DNA of 64,000 bases, from assembly GCF_027497215.1 (NCBI RefSeq), contig NZ_CP114904.1:1860001-1924000 (forward strand), written 5' to 3'. Both the position numbers and the translations under genes were made by a program. Shown piece after piece: positions 1-8,722 of the stretch (its first letter is position 1; each line of letters begins with the position of its first letter). This stretch comes from Micromonospora sp. WMMD812 (GTDB lineage: Bacteria > Actinomycetota > Actinomycetes > Mycobacteriales > Micromonosporaceae). The notes beneath the pieces are model-generated. The model made no database searches and had not been told where the DNA came from. It worked only from the letters and a program-made list of their open reading frames with translations.

Positions 1-1451
1 TCGACCACCAGGATCTTGCTCAGCCCTTCGCGGTAGCGCGCGGAGTAGGGCACCACGGCGGCGAGGGCGATGAACCTCCCGTCGGCCGACCAGGTGGGGC
101 GGCCGGGCTCGAAGGTCGCGGCGAAGACCGGCTGCACGGTGCCCGACCCGACCTCGACGGTGTAGAGCGCGCCGTTCTGGTCGAGGAACGCGAGGTGCCC
201 GCCGTCGGGCGACCAGGTCCCGGAGACGGCCGCGGCGTCCGGCAGGTTGGTGAGTTGCCGCTCCGCGCCGGTCCGCAGGTCGCGCACCCAGATGTCCAGC
301 TTGCCGCCCCGGTCGGTGGAGTAAGACAGGTACCGGCCGTCGGGGGACCAGGCCGGGTCGCACGTCCACCACTGGTCGCGGGTGAGCGGGCGGGGCGGCT
401 GCCCGATCGTCATGAGCTGGATGTCGTTGAGCGCCCGGAACGCCACCTGCCGGCCGTCCGGGGACAGCACCGGGCTGCCGATGCCGACCACCGGCCGGCG
501 GGCGGTCGAGTCGAAGTCCCGCCGGCGCTTGCGGTAGCGGGGGGTGGCCACGGTGACCGGGGCGACGAAGCCGATGTCGTGGCGGCGGTCGGCGTCGAGC
601 CGGCGACGGCGGATCCGGCCGTCCGCGGTGTAGACGAACTCGCGGTCGGAGCGCCAGGAGACCCGGAACGGGTACGCGTCCTCGCCGGTGACCAGGGCCG
701 CGTCGGAGCGCCACAGCTCGCTGCGGCCGTCCAGCAGCCGGTGGTAGACCAGGTCGCCGCCGTCGGGCGTCCACGCGGGGCTGTGCAGGACGGCGCCGGC
801 CGGGGCGGTCACCGCGGTGGTCCGGGCGCCGCTGGCCAGGTCGACCACGTCGATGCGGGTGTTGGCGACGACGAACGCGATCCGGGTGCCGTCCGGCGAC
901 CAGGCCGGCTCGTACTCCTCGACGGCGGTGTCCGCCACCGCGGTGATCTCGCCGCTGGCCAGGTCGAGCAGGTGGATGCCGTAGCTGCCGGTCCGGTCCG
1001 ACGAGAAGGCGAGGCGCCGCCCGTCCGGCGAGAAGCGCGGCTCCCGGTGGTCGTACGGGCCGCGGGTGAGTTGCCGCAGCCCGGACCCGTCGGGGCGGAT
1101 CAGCCACAGGTTGAAGGCACCGTCGCGGTAGGACTGGAAGGTGATCGTCGAGTTGTCCGGCGCCCACTCCGGCTGGGCGATGTCGTACAGGTCGCTGGTG
1201 AGCCGGCGGGCCGGGCCGCCGGAGGCCGGCAGCACCCACAGCACGCTGACCAGGTCCATCGCGATCATCCGGCCGTCCGGGGAGAGCTGGGCGGCGACGT
1301 CGGTGCCCTGCCGCAGCGGGACCCGCCGCTCGTCGGGTCGGCGGTCGTCGCCCGACGCCCGGGCCGGGTCCGCCGCCGCGATCCCGCTCCCCGCCAGTGC
1401 CGCCGCGCCGGCCGCTCCCGCCAGCAGATCCCGTCTCCGGACGCCCGTCAT
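1..1451 (-). CDS. Tat-exported PD40/TolB-type beta-propeller protein (3' end outside window)
   Basis: The reading frame starts with ATG at 1451, behind GGAGG, and stays open to the left edge, so only the N-terminal ~483 residues are visible. The start reads MTGVRRRDLLAGAAG: a twin-arginine signal with a hydrophobic stretch and an Ala-rich cleavage region, so it is probably exported folded. After it come repeated blades of the type SPDGRxIAF / WSPDGTRIAF, about seven or eight copies, the signature of PD40/WD40-like TolB propellers. In actinomycetes such N-terminal propellers are often fused to an amidohydrolase domain of ~450 aa. That second half would lie outside the window, so the enzymatic activity is unknown here. 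The gene stands alone, with a decayed regulator gene upstream. Confidence 0.85.
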   Translation of the reverse strand, partial: MTGVRRRDLLAGAAGAAALAGSGIAAADPARASGDDRRPDERRVPLRQGTDVAAQLSPDGRMIAMDLVSVLWVLPASGGPARRLTSDLYDIAQPEWAPDNSTITFQSYRDGAFNLWLIRPDGSGLRQLTRGPYDHREPRFSPDGRRLAFSSDRTGSYGIHLLDLASGEITAVADTAVEEYEPAWSPDGTRIAFVVANTRIDVVDLASGARTTAVTAPAGAVLHSPAWTPDGGDLVYHRLLDGRSELWRSDAALVTGEDAYPFRVSWRSDREFVYTADGRIRRRRLDADRRHDIGFVAPVTVATPRYRKRRRDFDSTARRPVVGIGSPVLSPDGRQVAFRALNDIQLMTIGQPPRPLTRDQWWTCDPAWSPDGRYLSYSTDRGGKLDIWVRDLRTGAERQLTNLPDAAAVSGTWSPDGGHLAFLDQNGALYTVEVGSGTVQPVFAATFEPGRPTWSADGRFIALAAVVPYSARYREGLSKILVV

Positions 1452-1632
1452 GATGCCTCCCCGTCGAAGCCACTGATCGAACAGCATTGATACTCGTCAG
1501 TGGGGTCGGTCCGGCGCAGCTCCTGGTCGGCGGCGAGCGGTCAGCGGCCGTGCGGCAGCGGCGACCGGCCGGTTGCGTACGGAAAGCGGTCGATGAAGTT
1601 TTCCTTCACCGGCCACCGGGCCGCCCCGGGCC

Positions 1633-1952
1633 GGCGTCGGCCCCACCACGCTCTACCGGCACTTCCCCACGAAGGAAGACCTGATCGAGGCCGTCCTCGA
1701 CGACCTCGTCACGGCGCCGGCGATCGCGCCGACGAACACGCCCAACGCCTCATCACCGCCGTCGTCGGCCCCGCCACCGACCGGCTACGGGAGGCCGGCG
1801 GCCTCCGCGCCGACATCACCGCCGAGGACATCGCCGCGTTCGTCCGCATGCCCCTCACCGCGTACCGGGACGAGGCCCGCGCGAAGGCCATCGAGGTCAT
1901 GCTCGACGGCCTGACCAGCCAGCCAGGGACCGATCCCGCCGGCCGGTCGTGA
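1633..1952 (+). pseudogene. decayed TetR-family regulator remnant
   Basis: The first part (about 1633-1722) encodes VGPTTLYRHFPTKEDLIEAV, the recognition helix and following segment of a TetR DNA-binding domain. The end of a TetR ligand-binding domain (ITAEDIAAFVRMPLTAYRDE...) lies in a different frame and stops at 1952. The middle of the regulator and the first HTH helix are missing, and no start with a ribosome binding site restores a full protein. I read this as a frameshifted, internally deleted gene. The longer overlapping frame from 1500 does not contain the HTH and is not an intact alternative. Confidence 0.6.
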
Positions 1953-2022
1953 GGCCGCCCGCCGCCGCGCACACCTCGCCGACGGGCCATCGACCGTCGC
2001 CGCCAGCGCCTACGCTTGCCGG

Positions 2023-2499
2023 ATGATCGTGCGTACCCGCTGGACCATGCCGCACCCGCCGGACGTGCTGTGGCCGGCGCTGTGCGATTCCCGCATCGAG
2101 CTGCAGCCCCGGTGCCCGGCGTTCTACCTGGGCACGCCCCGACCCACCGAGTGCCGCCTGCCGGACGGGCCCGGTGCGGTGGGCGCGGACCGGCAGTGCG
2201 TCTCGGAGCAGGGTGTGGTGCGGCAGCGGATCACCCAGTGGGAGCCGCCGGCGCGGCTGGCGTTCCACATGGAGTCGACCGACCTGGGTTTCCACCGGTT
2301 CGTGGACCATCTCGGGGACGTGTTCGACCTGACCCCGTCGGGTGGCGGCACGGTGGTGACCCGGACGACGACGGTGACGGTTCGCGGGTTCGGTCGCGCC
2401 GCGCTCTATCCGGCGTTGTTCGTCGGGTTGAAGTCGGTGCACCGCTTCGTGTTCCGCAACTGGCAGAAGATGGCGTTGTCGCCGCCCTCGGCAAACTGA
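2023..2499 (+). CDS. SRPBCC (polyketide cyclase/dehydrase-like) family protein
   Basis: 158 aa, the usual length for a START/Bet v1-like helix-grip protein. It opens with VRTRWTMPHPPDVLWPAL, the typical N-terminal strand and helix in which hydrophobic residues face a ligand cavity. The middle has alternating strands (VVRQRITQWEPPARLAFHM) and the C-terminus carries the long helix ending in FRNWQKMAL. Such proteins bind or transform hydrophobic ligands; no catalytic residue can be assigned. The ATG has no convincing ribosome binding site, so it may be read from a leaderless transcript. It converges with the SDR gene that ends at 2569. Confidence 0.75.
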   Translation: MIVRTRWTMPHPPDVLWPALCDSRIELQPRCPAFYLGTPRPTECRLPDGPGAVGADRQCVSEQGVVRQRITQWEPPARLAFHMESTDLGFHRFVDHLGDVFDLTPSGGGTVVTRTTTVTVRGFGRAALYPALFVGLKSVHRFVFRNWQKMALSPPSAN

Positions 2500-2568
2500 C
2501 CGGCGGCGGTCGTCGCCTTCTGGGTGGCGTGCCACTCCGCATGGTCGGCGCGCCGCCTCTGCGACAGG

Positions 2569-3327
2569 TCAGAGGTTGTAGCCGCCGGAGACCTCGATGT
2601 TCTGCGCGGTGATCCAGCGCCCCTCGTCGCCGACCAGCGCCGCGATCAGCAGGCCGATGTCGTCGGGTTCGCCCACCCGGCCCAGGGCCGTCTTCGCCGC
2701 GAGAGCCGGGATGACCTCGGGGAAGCGCGCGAAGGCGTTGTCCGCGAGGCGCGTACGGGTGGAACCGGGCGCGACGGAGTTGACCCGAATGCCACGCGTG
2801 CTGAACTCCTTCGCCATCGAGCGGGTCAGCGTCGTGAGGCCGCCCTTCATCGTCGCGTACGCGGAGTAGCCCGGCTCCAGGCCGGAGAGCAGCGCCGAGT
2901 TGCTGGTGACGTTGACGATGGCCCCACCGTCGACCATCAGCGGCAGCAGGGTCTGGGTCAGGAAGTACGGCCCCTTGAGCAGGACCCGCACGAACCTGTC
3001 AAACAAATCCTCGGAGGTGTCCTCGAACATCGACATCTGTGCGAACCCGGCGTTGTTGACCAGCGCGTCGAACGTGTCCCGCTGCCACGTGTCGCGCAGC
3101 GCCGCGACGACGGACTCCCGGAAGGCCGCGAAGGTGTCGGACCGGCCCAGCTCCAGCGGCAGCGCGACGGCCGTCCCGCCGTCCTTCTCGATGCGCGCCA
3201 CGGTGTCCAGCGCTCCGGACTCGTTGCTGCTGTAGGTCAGGATGACTCCTGCGCCACGGTCGGCGATCTGGGTGGCCGCGCTCTGCCCGATACCGGAGCT
3301 TCCGCCGGTGACGACTGCGATCCGCAT
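2569..3327 (-). CDS. SDR family NAD(P)-dependent oxidoreductase
   Basis: 252 aa classical short-chain dehydrogenase. The Rossmann motif TGGSSGIG is at residues 7-14, NNAG lies near residue 89, the catalytic Ser is in NVTSNSALLSG, and the Tyr/Lys pair is in YSAYATMKGG. The C-terminal VSGGYNL is typical of FabG-like members. The cofactor is probably NADP(H), judging from the basic context. The substrate cannot be told from sequence. The gene is separated from ltrA by about 150 bp and is likely a single transcription unit. Confidence 0.9.
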   Translation of the reverse strand: MRIAVVTGGSSGIGQSAATQIADRGAGVILTYSSNESGALDTVARIEKDGGTAVALPLELGRSDTFAAFRESVVAALRDTWQRDTFDALVNNAGFAQMSMFEDTSEDLFDRFVRVLLKGPYFLTQTLLPLMVDGGAIVNVTSNSALLSGLEPGYSAYATMKGGLTTLTRSMAKEFSTRGIRVNSVAPGSTRTRLADNAFARFPEVIPALAAKTALGRVGEPDDIGLLIAALVGDEGRWITAQNIEVSGGYNL

Positions 3328-3474
3328 GTGGTCCGCCTACCTGTTCGTTCGTGGAGCTTCCCGCGCTCCCCTGGGATGTGGACCATTCCATGGGACCACC
3401 GTGAGCAGGAGGATCGGTAGAACGATGCTCCTGGCCTCTTGCCTGATCCTCTCCCGGCCGCGAGCCGCCGTCCC

Positions 3475-4665
3475 TCACCTCGACGGGGTGGCCGGTTCCG
3501 GCTCGCGACCGCGCGCGCGGCGCAGGTCCGCGACGGCCACCCCGAGCAGCACCGCGGTCGCGGCGCCGGCGGTGGCCAACGGCGGCACGTGCCACAGTGC
3601 CGGGGCGAGCACCCCGAGCGCCACGAAGCCGGCGACCCGGGAGCGGGAGACGCGGCTGAACACCTGGAACTCGAGGGCGGCCCGCCCCGCCAGGAACAGC
3701 GCGGGGCCGCCGAGGATGGCGAGCAGCCACATCGGCTCGGGTGCGGCGAGGGGCTCGGAGACGCTCAACTCGTAGCCCACTCCGGACACGACGATGCCGA
3801 TGATCATCGCCAGGTGGCTGAACGCGACGGCGAAGCCGAGCCAGGACGGATTCGCCGCGCCACCGATGGCGTCGGTCAGCAACCGTCCGGCCCGCTGGAA
3901 ATAGACCTGCCAGAACAGCACGGTTCCGGCGAGCCCCAACGCGAAACCGGCCGTTTCCGGCAGGAGGAAGGAGCCGCCACTGAACGCCACGCCGATCGTG
4001 AAGATCATCTCCCCGAGCGCGATCAGCAGGAACTGCTGGTACCGCTCGGCCAGGTGGCCGGCCACGACCGGCTGGGAGGTGATCCGGTCGCGGCCCAACC
4101 GCGGAAGCGGGAAGCCCCACGTGGCACCGAGGTAGTCCAGCAACACGGCACAGACCCAGAGCACCGCGCGCAGTGACACGTCCGGCGCCAGCGCGCCCAC
4201 GATCCACAGTGGTCCGGAGAGGAGAGACCAGACCAGGGCTCGTGCCGCTGACCGGCCCTGTGGCCCGCGGGTCGCGAGCCCGTAGTACAGCACCCGAGCG
4301 ACCTGTCCGCCCACGTACGCCGTGGTGAACACGAGCGCCCGGTCGGTGAAACCCTGCGGCACGGCGACGGCCATCACCATGCTGCTGACCATCGTGATCA
4401 GCAGCACCACCCGAATGACCGGCAGCTCCGGGTCCATCCGGCTGGTCGACCAGACCGTGGTCGACCACATGTGCCAGAGCGCGAGAAGGATCAGCACCGT
4501 CACGCCGACGTCCGTGAAGGGCAGGTGCTCCTCTGCGGTGATGTCGTCGATCAGGCGTTGGGAGATCCGGGTCAGCGCGAACACGTACACGAGATCGACG
4601 AGCAGCTCGAGGAACGTCGGCCGTTCCGGGTTGGCGGCCCTGCGCAGGGCCTGGACCTCGGTCAT
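3475..4665 (-). CDS. ltrA: low temperature requirement protein A (LtrA family)
   Basis: 396 aa integral membrane protein with about ten hydrophobic segments. The start NPERPTFLELLVDLVYVFALT is the hallmark of LtrA, as are LGEMIFTIGVAFSG in the middle and WQVYFQRAGR later. LtrA was named from Listeria growth at low temperature; its biochemical role is not known. The start has GAGG about 10 bases upstream. It reads away from the lipoprotein gene at 4786 in the same direction but with a 120-bp gap, so co-transcription is possible, not certain. Confidence 0.9.
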   Translation of the reverse strand: MTEVQALRRAANPERPTFLELLVDLVYVFALTRISQRLIDDITAEEHLPFTDVGVTVLILLALWHMWSTTVWSTSRMDPELPVIRVVLLITMVSSMVMAVAVPQGFTDRALVFTTAYVGGQVARVLYYGLATRGPQGRSAARALVWSLLSGPLWIVGALAPDVSLRAVLWVCAVLLDYLGATWGFPLPRLGRDRITSQPVVAGHLAERYQQFLLIALGEMIFTIGVAFSGGSFLLPETAGFALGLAGTVLFWQVYFQRAGRLLTDAIGGAANPSWLGFAVAFSHLAMIIGIVVSGVGYELSVSEPLAAPEPMWLLAILGGPALFLAGRAALEFQVFSRVSRSRVAGFVALGVLAPALWHVPPLATAGAATAVLLGVAVADLRRARGREPEPATPSR

Positions 4666-4785
4666 CGGTCGGCCTCGTCCGCGGTCGGACCTCGCACCGC
4701 CACACGCCTCCTTCGCCCCGGTGATCCCACAGGGGTGAACGAGTCACTGGCCGGTCACGGCCCGGGAGGTTGGCGACGTCCGTGC

Positions 4786-5286
4786 CTAGTGGATGCCGTT
4801 CGTGTACGTCAGGGGCACGTCGGCGGCGGCGTTCCGGTCGACCGTCACCTGCCGCTCGGGCGTGAACCGGTAGCCGGGCACCGGCTCGCCCCGCACCAGG
4901 TACGTCCCCGGGTCCACCGGGACCGTCAGCCGGCCGTCCGGACCTGAGCTACCCCGGGCCACGAAATCCCTGCCGGTGGCGCGGATTTCGAACCCGGTGC
5001 CGGGCCGGGGCTTCGGGTCGCACCGCGGGTTCGGGCTGACGGGGGCCGGCGGGCACTGCTCGCCGAGTTGGGTGATGATGCGTAGGAGGCTTCGGCCGGC
5101 CGGCACGGTCGCCGGCGGGTCGCCGCCCGCGACGCGGGCCGGCGTGCTGCCGCCCGGGATGGTCGCCGGCGTCCTGGCGCCCGGTGTGCCGGTCGGGCGC
5201 GGGCCGTTGTCCGCGGGCGCGTCACACCCCGCCGCCAGCAGCAGGCCGGCCGCGACGACCGCCATGACGCTCCGTCGGATCGCCAT
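4786..5286 (-). CDS. secreted lipoprotein of unknown function
   Basis: 166 aa. The N-terminus MAIRRSVMAVVAAGLLLAAGC ends in a lipobox (LAAGC), predicting diacylglyceryl attachment at Cys20 or so. A low-complexity Pro/Thr/Gly linker follows, then a ~75-residue domain with SGPDGRLTVPVDPGTYLVRG, which resembles a Cna-B / transthyretin-like beta-sandwich (carboxypeptidase regulatory fold). Its role is probably structural or binding at the cell surface. GAGGT lies just before the ATG. I recognise no named family. Confidence 0.75.
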   Translation of the reverse strand: MAIRRSVMAVVAAGLLLAAGCDAPADNGPRPTGTPGARTPATIPGGSTPARVAGGDPPATVPAGRSLLRIITQLGEQCPPAPVSPNPRCDPKPRPGTGFEIRATGRDFVARGSSGPDGRLTVPVDPGTYLVRGEPVPGYRFTPERQVTVDRNAAADVPLTYTNGIH

Positions 5287-5352
5287 ACCTCGACTGTACG
5301 ACTCACACTGGGTGGCCGGCGGCGACGACCAGCGGGCGCGCGAGGCCGTGCC

Positions 5353-6909
5353 TCACCGGCCGCCGCGGCTGGCGTCCGTCAGCTGGGCGCCGGTCACCGG
5401 TGCGGGGAGAGCGCCGAGCAGGAACCGGTCCGGCCGCACCACCGTGACGGCGGGCCGTCGCGGCGCGGGCAGCGTGCCGTCGGGATCCTCGATGACCGTG
5501 CAGCCGGCTCCGACGGGCGTCTCCCCGGCCGGCACCGCGACCGCCAGGACGACTGCCCGCCGGTCCGCGATCCACGCGCGGGCGTCCGCGTCCAAGTGGT
5601 GGCGCGGGTCGCCGCCGTGTCCGATGACCGCCCAGCGGTTGCCGAGGAGGTCGTCGAGGCGGACCTCGCCGTCCGGCGTACGGACGCGGGCGTCGGGCAG
5701 CAGCCGGCCGGCCCCGGGATGGCGACCGGCAGCCCCCCGTGGAAGGCGCCGCGCGGGCTGGGCGCGCTCGGCGCGGCGACTGACGAACGCCTCCACGCCG
5801 GGCACCGCGCCGACGGTACGCAGCACCGCGCGCAGCACCCCCGACGCGACGCGGCTGCGGGTCTGCACGACCCGGCCGGCCCGCAGCGCCATCAGGGTGG
5901 TGGCGCGCACGTCGGGGCGCCGCTCCCGCTCGTACCCGTCGAGCAACGACTCGTCGTCGAGTCCCTGCGCGACCTGCGCGAGCCGCCAGGCGAGGCTCGC
6001 CGCGTCGCGGATGCCGCTGCCGAGGCCCTGCCCGACGAACGGCGGCATGGAGTGCGCGGCGTCCCCGGCCAGCAGCACCCGGCCCCGGCGCCACCGCGCG
6101 GCCTCCCGGGCGTGATACGTGAACACGGCGGCGCGGCGGACCTGGACGCGGTCGGGGTCCAGCCACGCCGCGATCAGCTCCCGGACGGTCGCCTCGTCGG
6201 CCATCCGCTCCGGGTCCTCCCCCGGCAGCAGCATCCACTCCCAGCGTCGGGCTCCCGGCCGCGACATCGTCACCAGGGGCCGACGCGGGTCCAGCACGAA
6301 CGACATCGTGGGCGGCGCGCCGGCGTCCCCACCGGTCGTGGCGTCGACGACGAGCCAGGGCTGGGGGAAGCTCACCCCCTCGTACGGCACGTCGAGCAGC
6401 CGACGGACGGTGCTCGACGCCCCGTCGCACCCGACGACCCACCCGGCGCTGATCCGGGTGCCGTCGTCGAAGGTGACCTCGACGTGGCCGTCGCCCTGCG
6501 CGATCGCCACCACGGACCGACCGGGACGCAGCTCCACACCCGGCAGCGCGGACAGCCCCGCCCGCAGCGCCGCCTCCAGTCCCGGCTGGTCGATCAGGGC
6601 GGGCTGCGGCGAGCCGGGGCCGGCATCGGGGACGTCGACCGTGAAGAGTGGCCGGTGGTCGGGCGCGAGCACCTGGGAGCGGCGTACGCCGACCGCCCAG
6701 CCGTCGGTGTCGGCGAGGCCCGGCACCTGGCGCAGGATCCGGGTGACCTCGGCGTCCAGGGTGGCGGCGCGGGGGCGGGGATACGGCTCCTCGTACCGCT
6801 CGACCACCACGACACGGGCGCCGTGCCGCCCGAGGAGCGCGGCCAGCACCCCGCCGACGGGTCCGCATCCGACGACGAGCACGTCGACGGTGTCGCCGTC
6901 GTCGTTCAT
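5353..6909 (-). CDS. FAD-dependent aromatic monooxygenase (PheA/TfdB class)
   Basis: 518 aa from the ATG at 6909, preferred over upstream starts because GGGGGAGCGGG directly precedes it. The FAD motif VLVVGCGPVGGVLAALLG sits at the N-terminus with VVERYEEPYPRPRA after it. The second FAD-contacting motif LLAGDAAHSMPPFVGQGLGS is typical of class A flavoprotein hydroxylases. The ~180-residue C-terminal part resembles the thioredoxin-like dimerisation domain of phenol hydroxylases. It should hydroxylate a phenolic or polyketide-like substrate with NAD(P)H and O2; the substrate is unknown. No pathway neighbours are present, so it may be a stand-alone detoxification enzyme. Confidence 0.88.
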   Translation of the reverse strand: MNDDGDTVDVLVVGCGPVGGVLAALLGRHGARVVVVERYEEPYPRPRAATLDAEVTRILRQVPGLADTDGWAVGVRRSQVLAPDHRPLFTVDVPDAGPGSPQPALIDQPGLEAALRAGLSALPGVELRPGRSVVAIAQGDGHVEVTFDDGTRISAGWVVGCDGASSTVRRLLDVPYEGVSFPQPWLVVDATTGGDAGAPPTMSFVLDPRRPLVTMSRPGARRWEWMLLPGEDPERMADEATVRELIAAWLDPDRVQVRRAAVFTYHAREAARWRRGRVLLAGDAAHSMPPFVGQGLGSGIRDAASLAWRLAQVAQGLDDESLLDGYERERRPDVRATTLMALRAGRVVQTRSRVASGVLRAVLRTVGAVPGVEAFVSRRAERAQPARRLPRGAAGRHPGAGRLLPDARVRTPDGEVRLDDLLGNRWAVIGHGGDPRHHLDADARAWIADRRAVVLAVAVPAGETPVGAGCTVIEDPDGTLPAPRRPAVTVVRPDRFLLGALPAPVTGAQLTDASRGGR

Positions 6910-7018
6910 CGCCCGCTCCCCCGATCCGCTCGGCCGTCCCGACGCGTCGACTCTCACCAACCTGCCGGCGCCGGGGTTACTGCTCCAGCATGATCGCCGC
7001 CCGGTGGCGTGGGCGCGG

Positions 7019-7723
7019 TCAGTCGCCCCGCACGCTGAACTCGTTGCCGTCGGGGTCGGCCAGCATGACGGCGCCGTCCGCGCCGACCTCGACCGAGGTG
7101 GCGCCGAGGGAGATCAGCCGGTCGACCTCCGCCTGCTGGTCGCCGGCGGCCGGGGCGAGCTCGAAGCGCTGCCGGTTCCGCCCCTTCTTCGGGGCTACGG
7201 GCGGGCCTCCCCACGCGACCTTCGTGCCGCCGCGCGGTGACTGGATCGCGGTCTCCTCATCCTGGTCCCACACCAGCGGCCAGCCCAGCGCCTCGCTCCA
7301 GAAGAGGCCGACCGCCCGGGTGCCGTCGCAGGCGAGTTCCCCGAGAGGACCGCAGCCGGCGAGGAAATTGTTGCCCGCCTCGATCACGCAGAACTCGTTG
7401 CCCTCGGGGTCGGCCAGGACGATGTGCTCCTCCTCGGGGAGCTGCCCGACGTCCAGGTGGCCGGCGCCGAGCTTCAGCGCCGTCGCCACCGTCTTCTCCT
7501 GGTCGTCGGGGGCGGTGCTGGTCAGGTGAAGGTGCAAGCGGTTCGGCCCCACCTTCTCCCCGGGGTTCGGAACGAACCGGAGGCCGGGCTGGGTGTCCCC
7601 GCCCGGCAGGAGCGGCCCACCGGCGTCCTCGACGATCTCCCGGCCGAGCAGGCCGGCCCAGAACTGCGCCAGACGAGCCGGGTCGTGCGCATCGAAGGTC
7701 ACCGTCAGCAGAGGCGAGAGCAT
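7019..7723 (-). CDS. two-domain VOC (glyoxalase/bleomycin-resistance fold) protein
   Basis: 234 aa from the ATG at 7723; the upstream in-frame start would add nine residues without a family match. Two tandem VOC modules are visible: residues 1-115 (VTFDAHDPARLAQFWAGLLG ... LADPEGNEFCVIE) and about 120-234 (AVGLFWSEALGWPLVW ... LADPDGNEFSVRG). The repeated DPxGNEF strand carries a metal-ligand-type Glu. The His expected in the first strand is partly replaced, so catalysis is uncertain and small-molecule binding is an alternative. It reads divergently from the methyltransferase gene. Confidence 0.82.
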   Translation of the reverse strand: MLSPLLTVTFDAHDPARLAQFWAGLLGREIVEDAGGPLLPGGDTQPGLRFVPNPGEKVGPNRLHLHLTSTAPDDQEKTVATALKLGAGHLDVGQLPEEEHIVLADPEGNEFCVIEAGNNFLAGCGPLGELACDGTRAVGLFWSEALGWPLVWDQDEETAIQSPRGGTKVAWGGPPVAPKKGRNRQRFELAPAAGDQQAEVDRLISLGATSVEVGADGAVMLADPDGNEFSVRGD

Positions 7724-7863
7724 CACCGCACGATAGACACGGGTCAGCACGACAACAAGGCGTTTTCGAGCGGGCCGAAGATACGGCGGGTGGCGCGGGG
7801 CGGGCGGCCGGCTCAGGCGAAAGACCGGGCGTCGACGGGGCGCATCGTGCCAGGATGCTCGGC

Positions 7864-8631
7864 ATGTCTGCTCGCGCGCTGAGCTTCGGACTGGTGGCGG
7901 AAGCCTACGAACGGTTCCGGCCGGGATATCCCGAGGAGCTTTTCGACCTGGTGATGACGTACGCCGGCCAACCCGTTCGATCTGCCCTCGAAATTGGCGC
8001 CGGGACCGGCAAGGCGACCCGACTGTTCGCCGGGCGCGGGATCACGGTCACCGCGACCGAGCCGGACGGAGCCATGCTCGCCGAGCTGCGTAAGCACGTG
8101 CCCGCGAACGTCGACCTTGTCCAGGCCGCGTACGAGGACCTGCGACCAGTATCGAGCTACCGGCTGGTCTATGCGGCGGCGGCGCTGCACTGGACGAACC
8201 CGCAGGGGCGGTGGTCGCGCATGGCCGCGCTCCTGGAGCCGGGTGGGATGTTCGCCTCGTTCGGCGGACCACTGCAGCTGGCCGACCCGGCTGTCGAGGA
8301 AGCGGTGCGCGCGGCCCGGGCACCGTTCCTGGACAGCGACGACGTTCCGTCTCCGGATGGGACGCCGCCGGAGCATGACATGCAATGGCCGGGCTCGGAG
8401 CTTCAACGGTCCGAGTGGTTCGCCGACGTCCAGCAGTCGGTGATCGAGCGGCGTCTGACGATGAGCGCCCGCGACTACGTCGGCCTTCTGTCGACCGTCT
8501 CGGCCTACCTCGAACTGCCGGCCGCCGCGCAGGAGCGGGTGTACGGCCGGATCCTGCGGGTCCTGCCGGAGACCGTCGAGGTCGCCGCCGACATCACCGC
8601 CCACCTCGCGCGTCGGACCCGCGAGCCATAG
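7864..8631 (+). CDS. class I SAM-dependent methyltransferase
   Basis: 255 aa. Motif I ALEIGAGTGKATRLFA near residue 42 is the SAM-binding loop, followed by VTATEPDGAM (acidic residue binding the ribose) and AAAALHW as motif III/IV. This fits the UbiE/COQ5-like methyltransferase_11 group. The substrate is unknown. ATG 7864 is chosen with AGGA 9-12 bases upstream; ATG 7855 is an alternative that adds three residues. The next gene starts 91 bp downstream on the same strand. Confidence 0.85.
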   Translation: MSARALSFGLVAEAYERFRPGYPEELFDLVMTYAGQPVRSALEIGAGTGKATRLFAGRGITVTATEPDGAMLAELRKHVPANVDLVQAAYEDLRPVSSYRLVYAAAALHWTNPQGRWSRMAALLEPGGMFASFGGPLQLADPAVEEAVRAARAPFLDSDDVPSPDGTPPEHDMQWPGSELQRSEWFADVQQSVIERRLTMSARDYVGLLSTVSAYLELPAAAQERVYGRILRVLPETVEVAADITAHLARRTREP

Positions 8632-8722
8632 CGCCCCCATGCGGGCTACGGCAGACAGCGAGCCGTTGGCTCCGGACGCGCCGGGTGCGAGACTGGCCTC
8701 CTTCCACCGAAGGGCTGGGGGT

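Noticed and set aside
1500-1952. Intact 150-aa TetR protein
   Set aside because: Only the C-terminal part of this frame resembles TetR; the HTH is in another frame, so it is a remnant.
7237-7863. N-terminal extension of the methyltransferase frame upstream of 7855
   Set aside because: It is antisense to the VOC gene and Arg/Pro/Gly-rich; family similarity starts at MSARALSFGLVAEAYERF.
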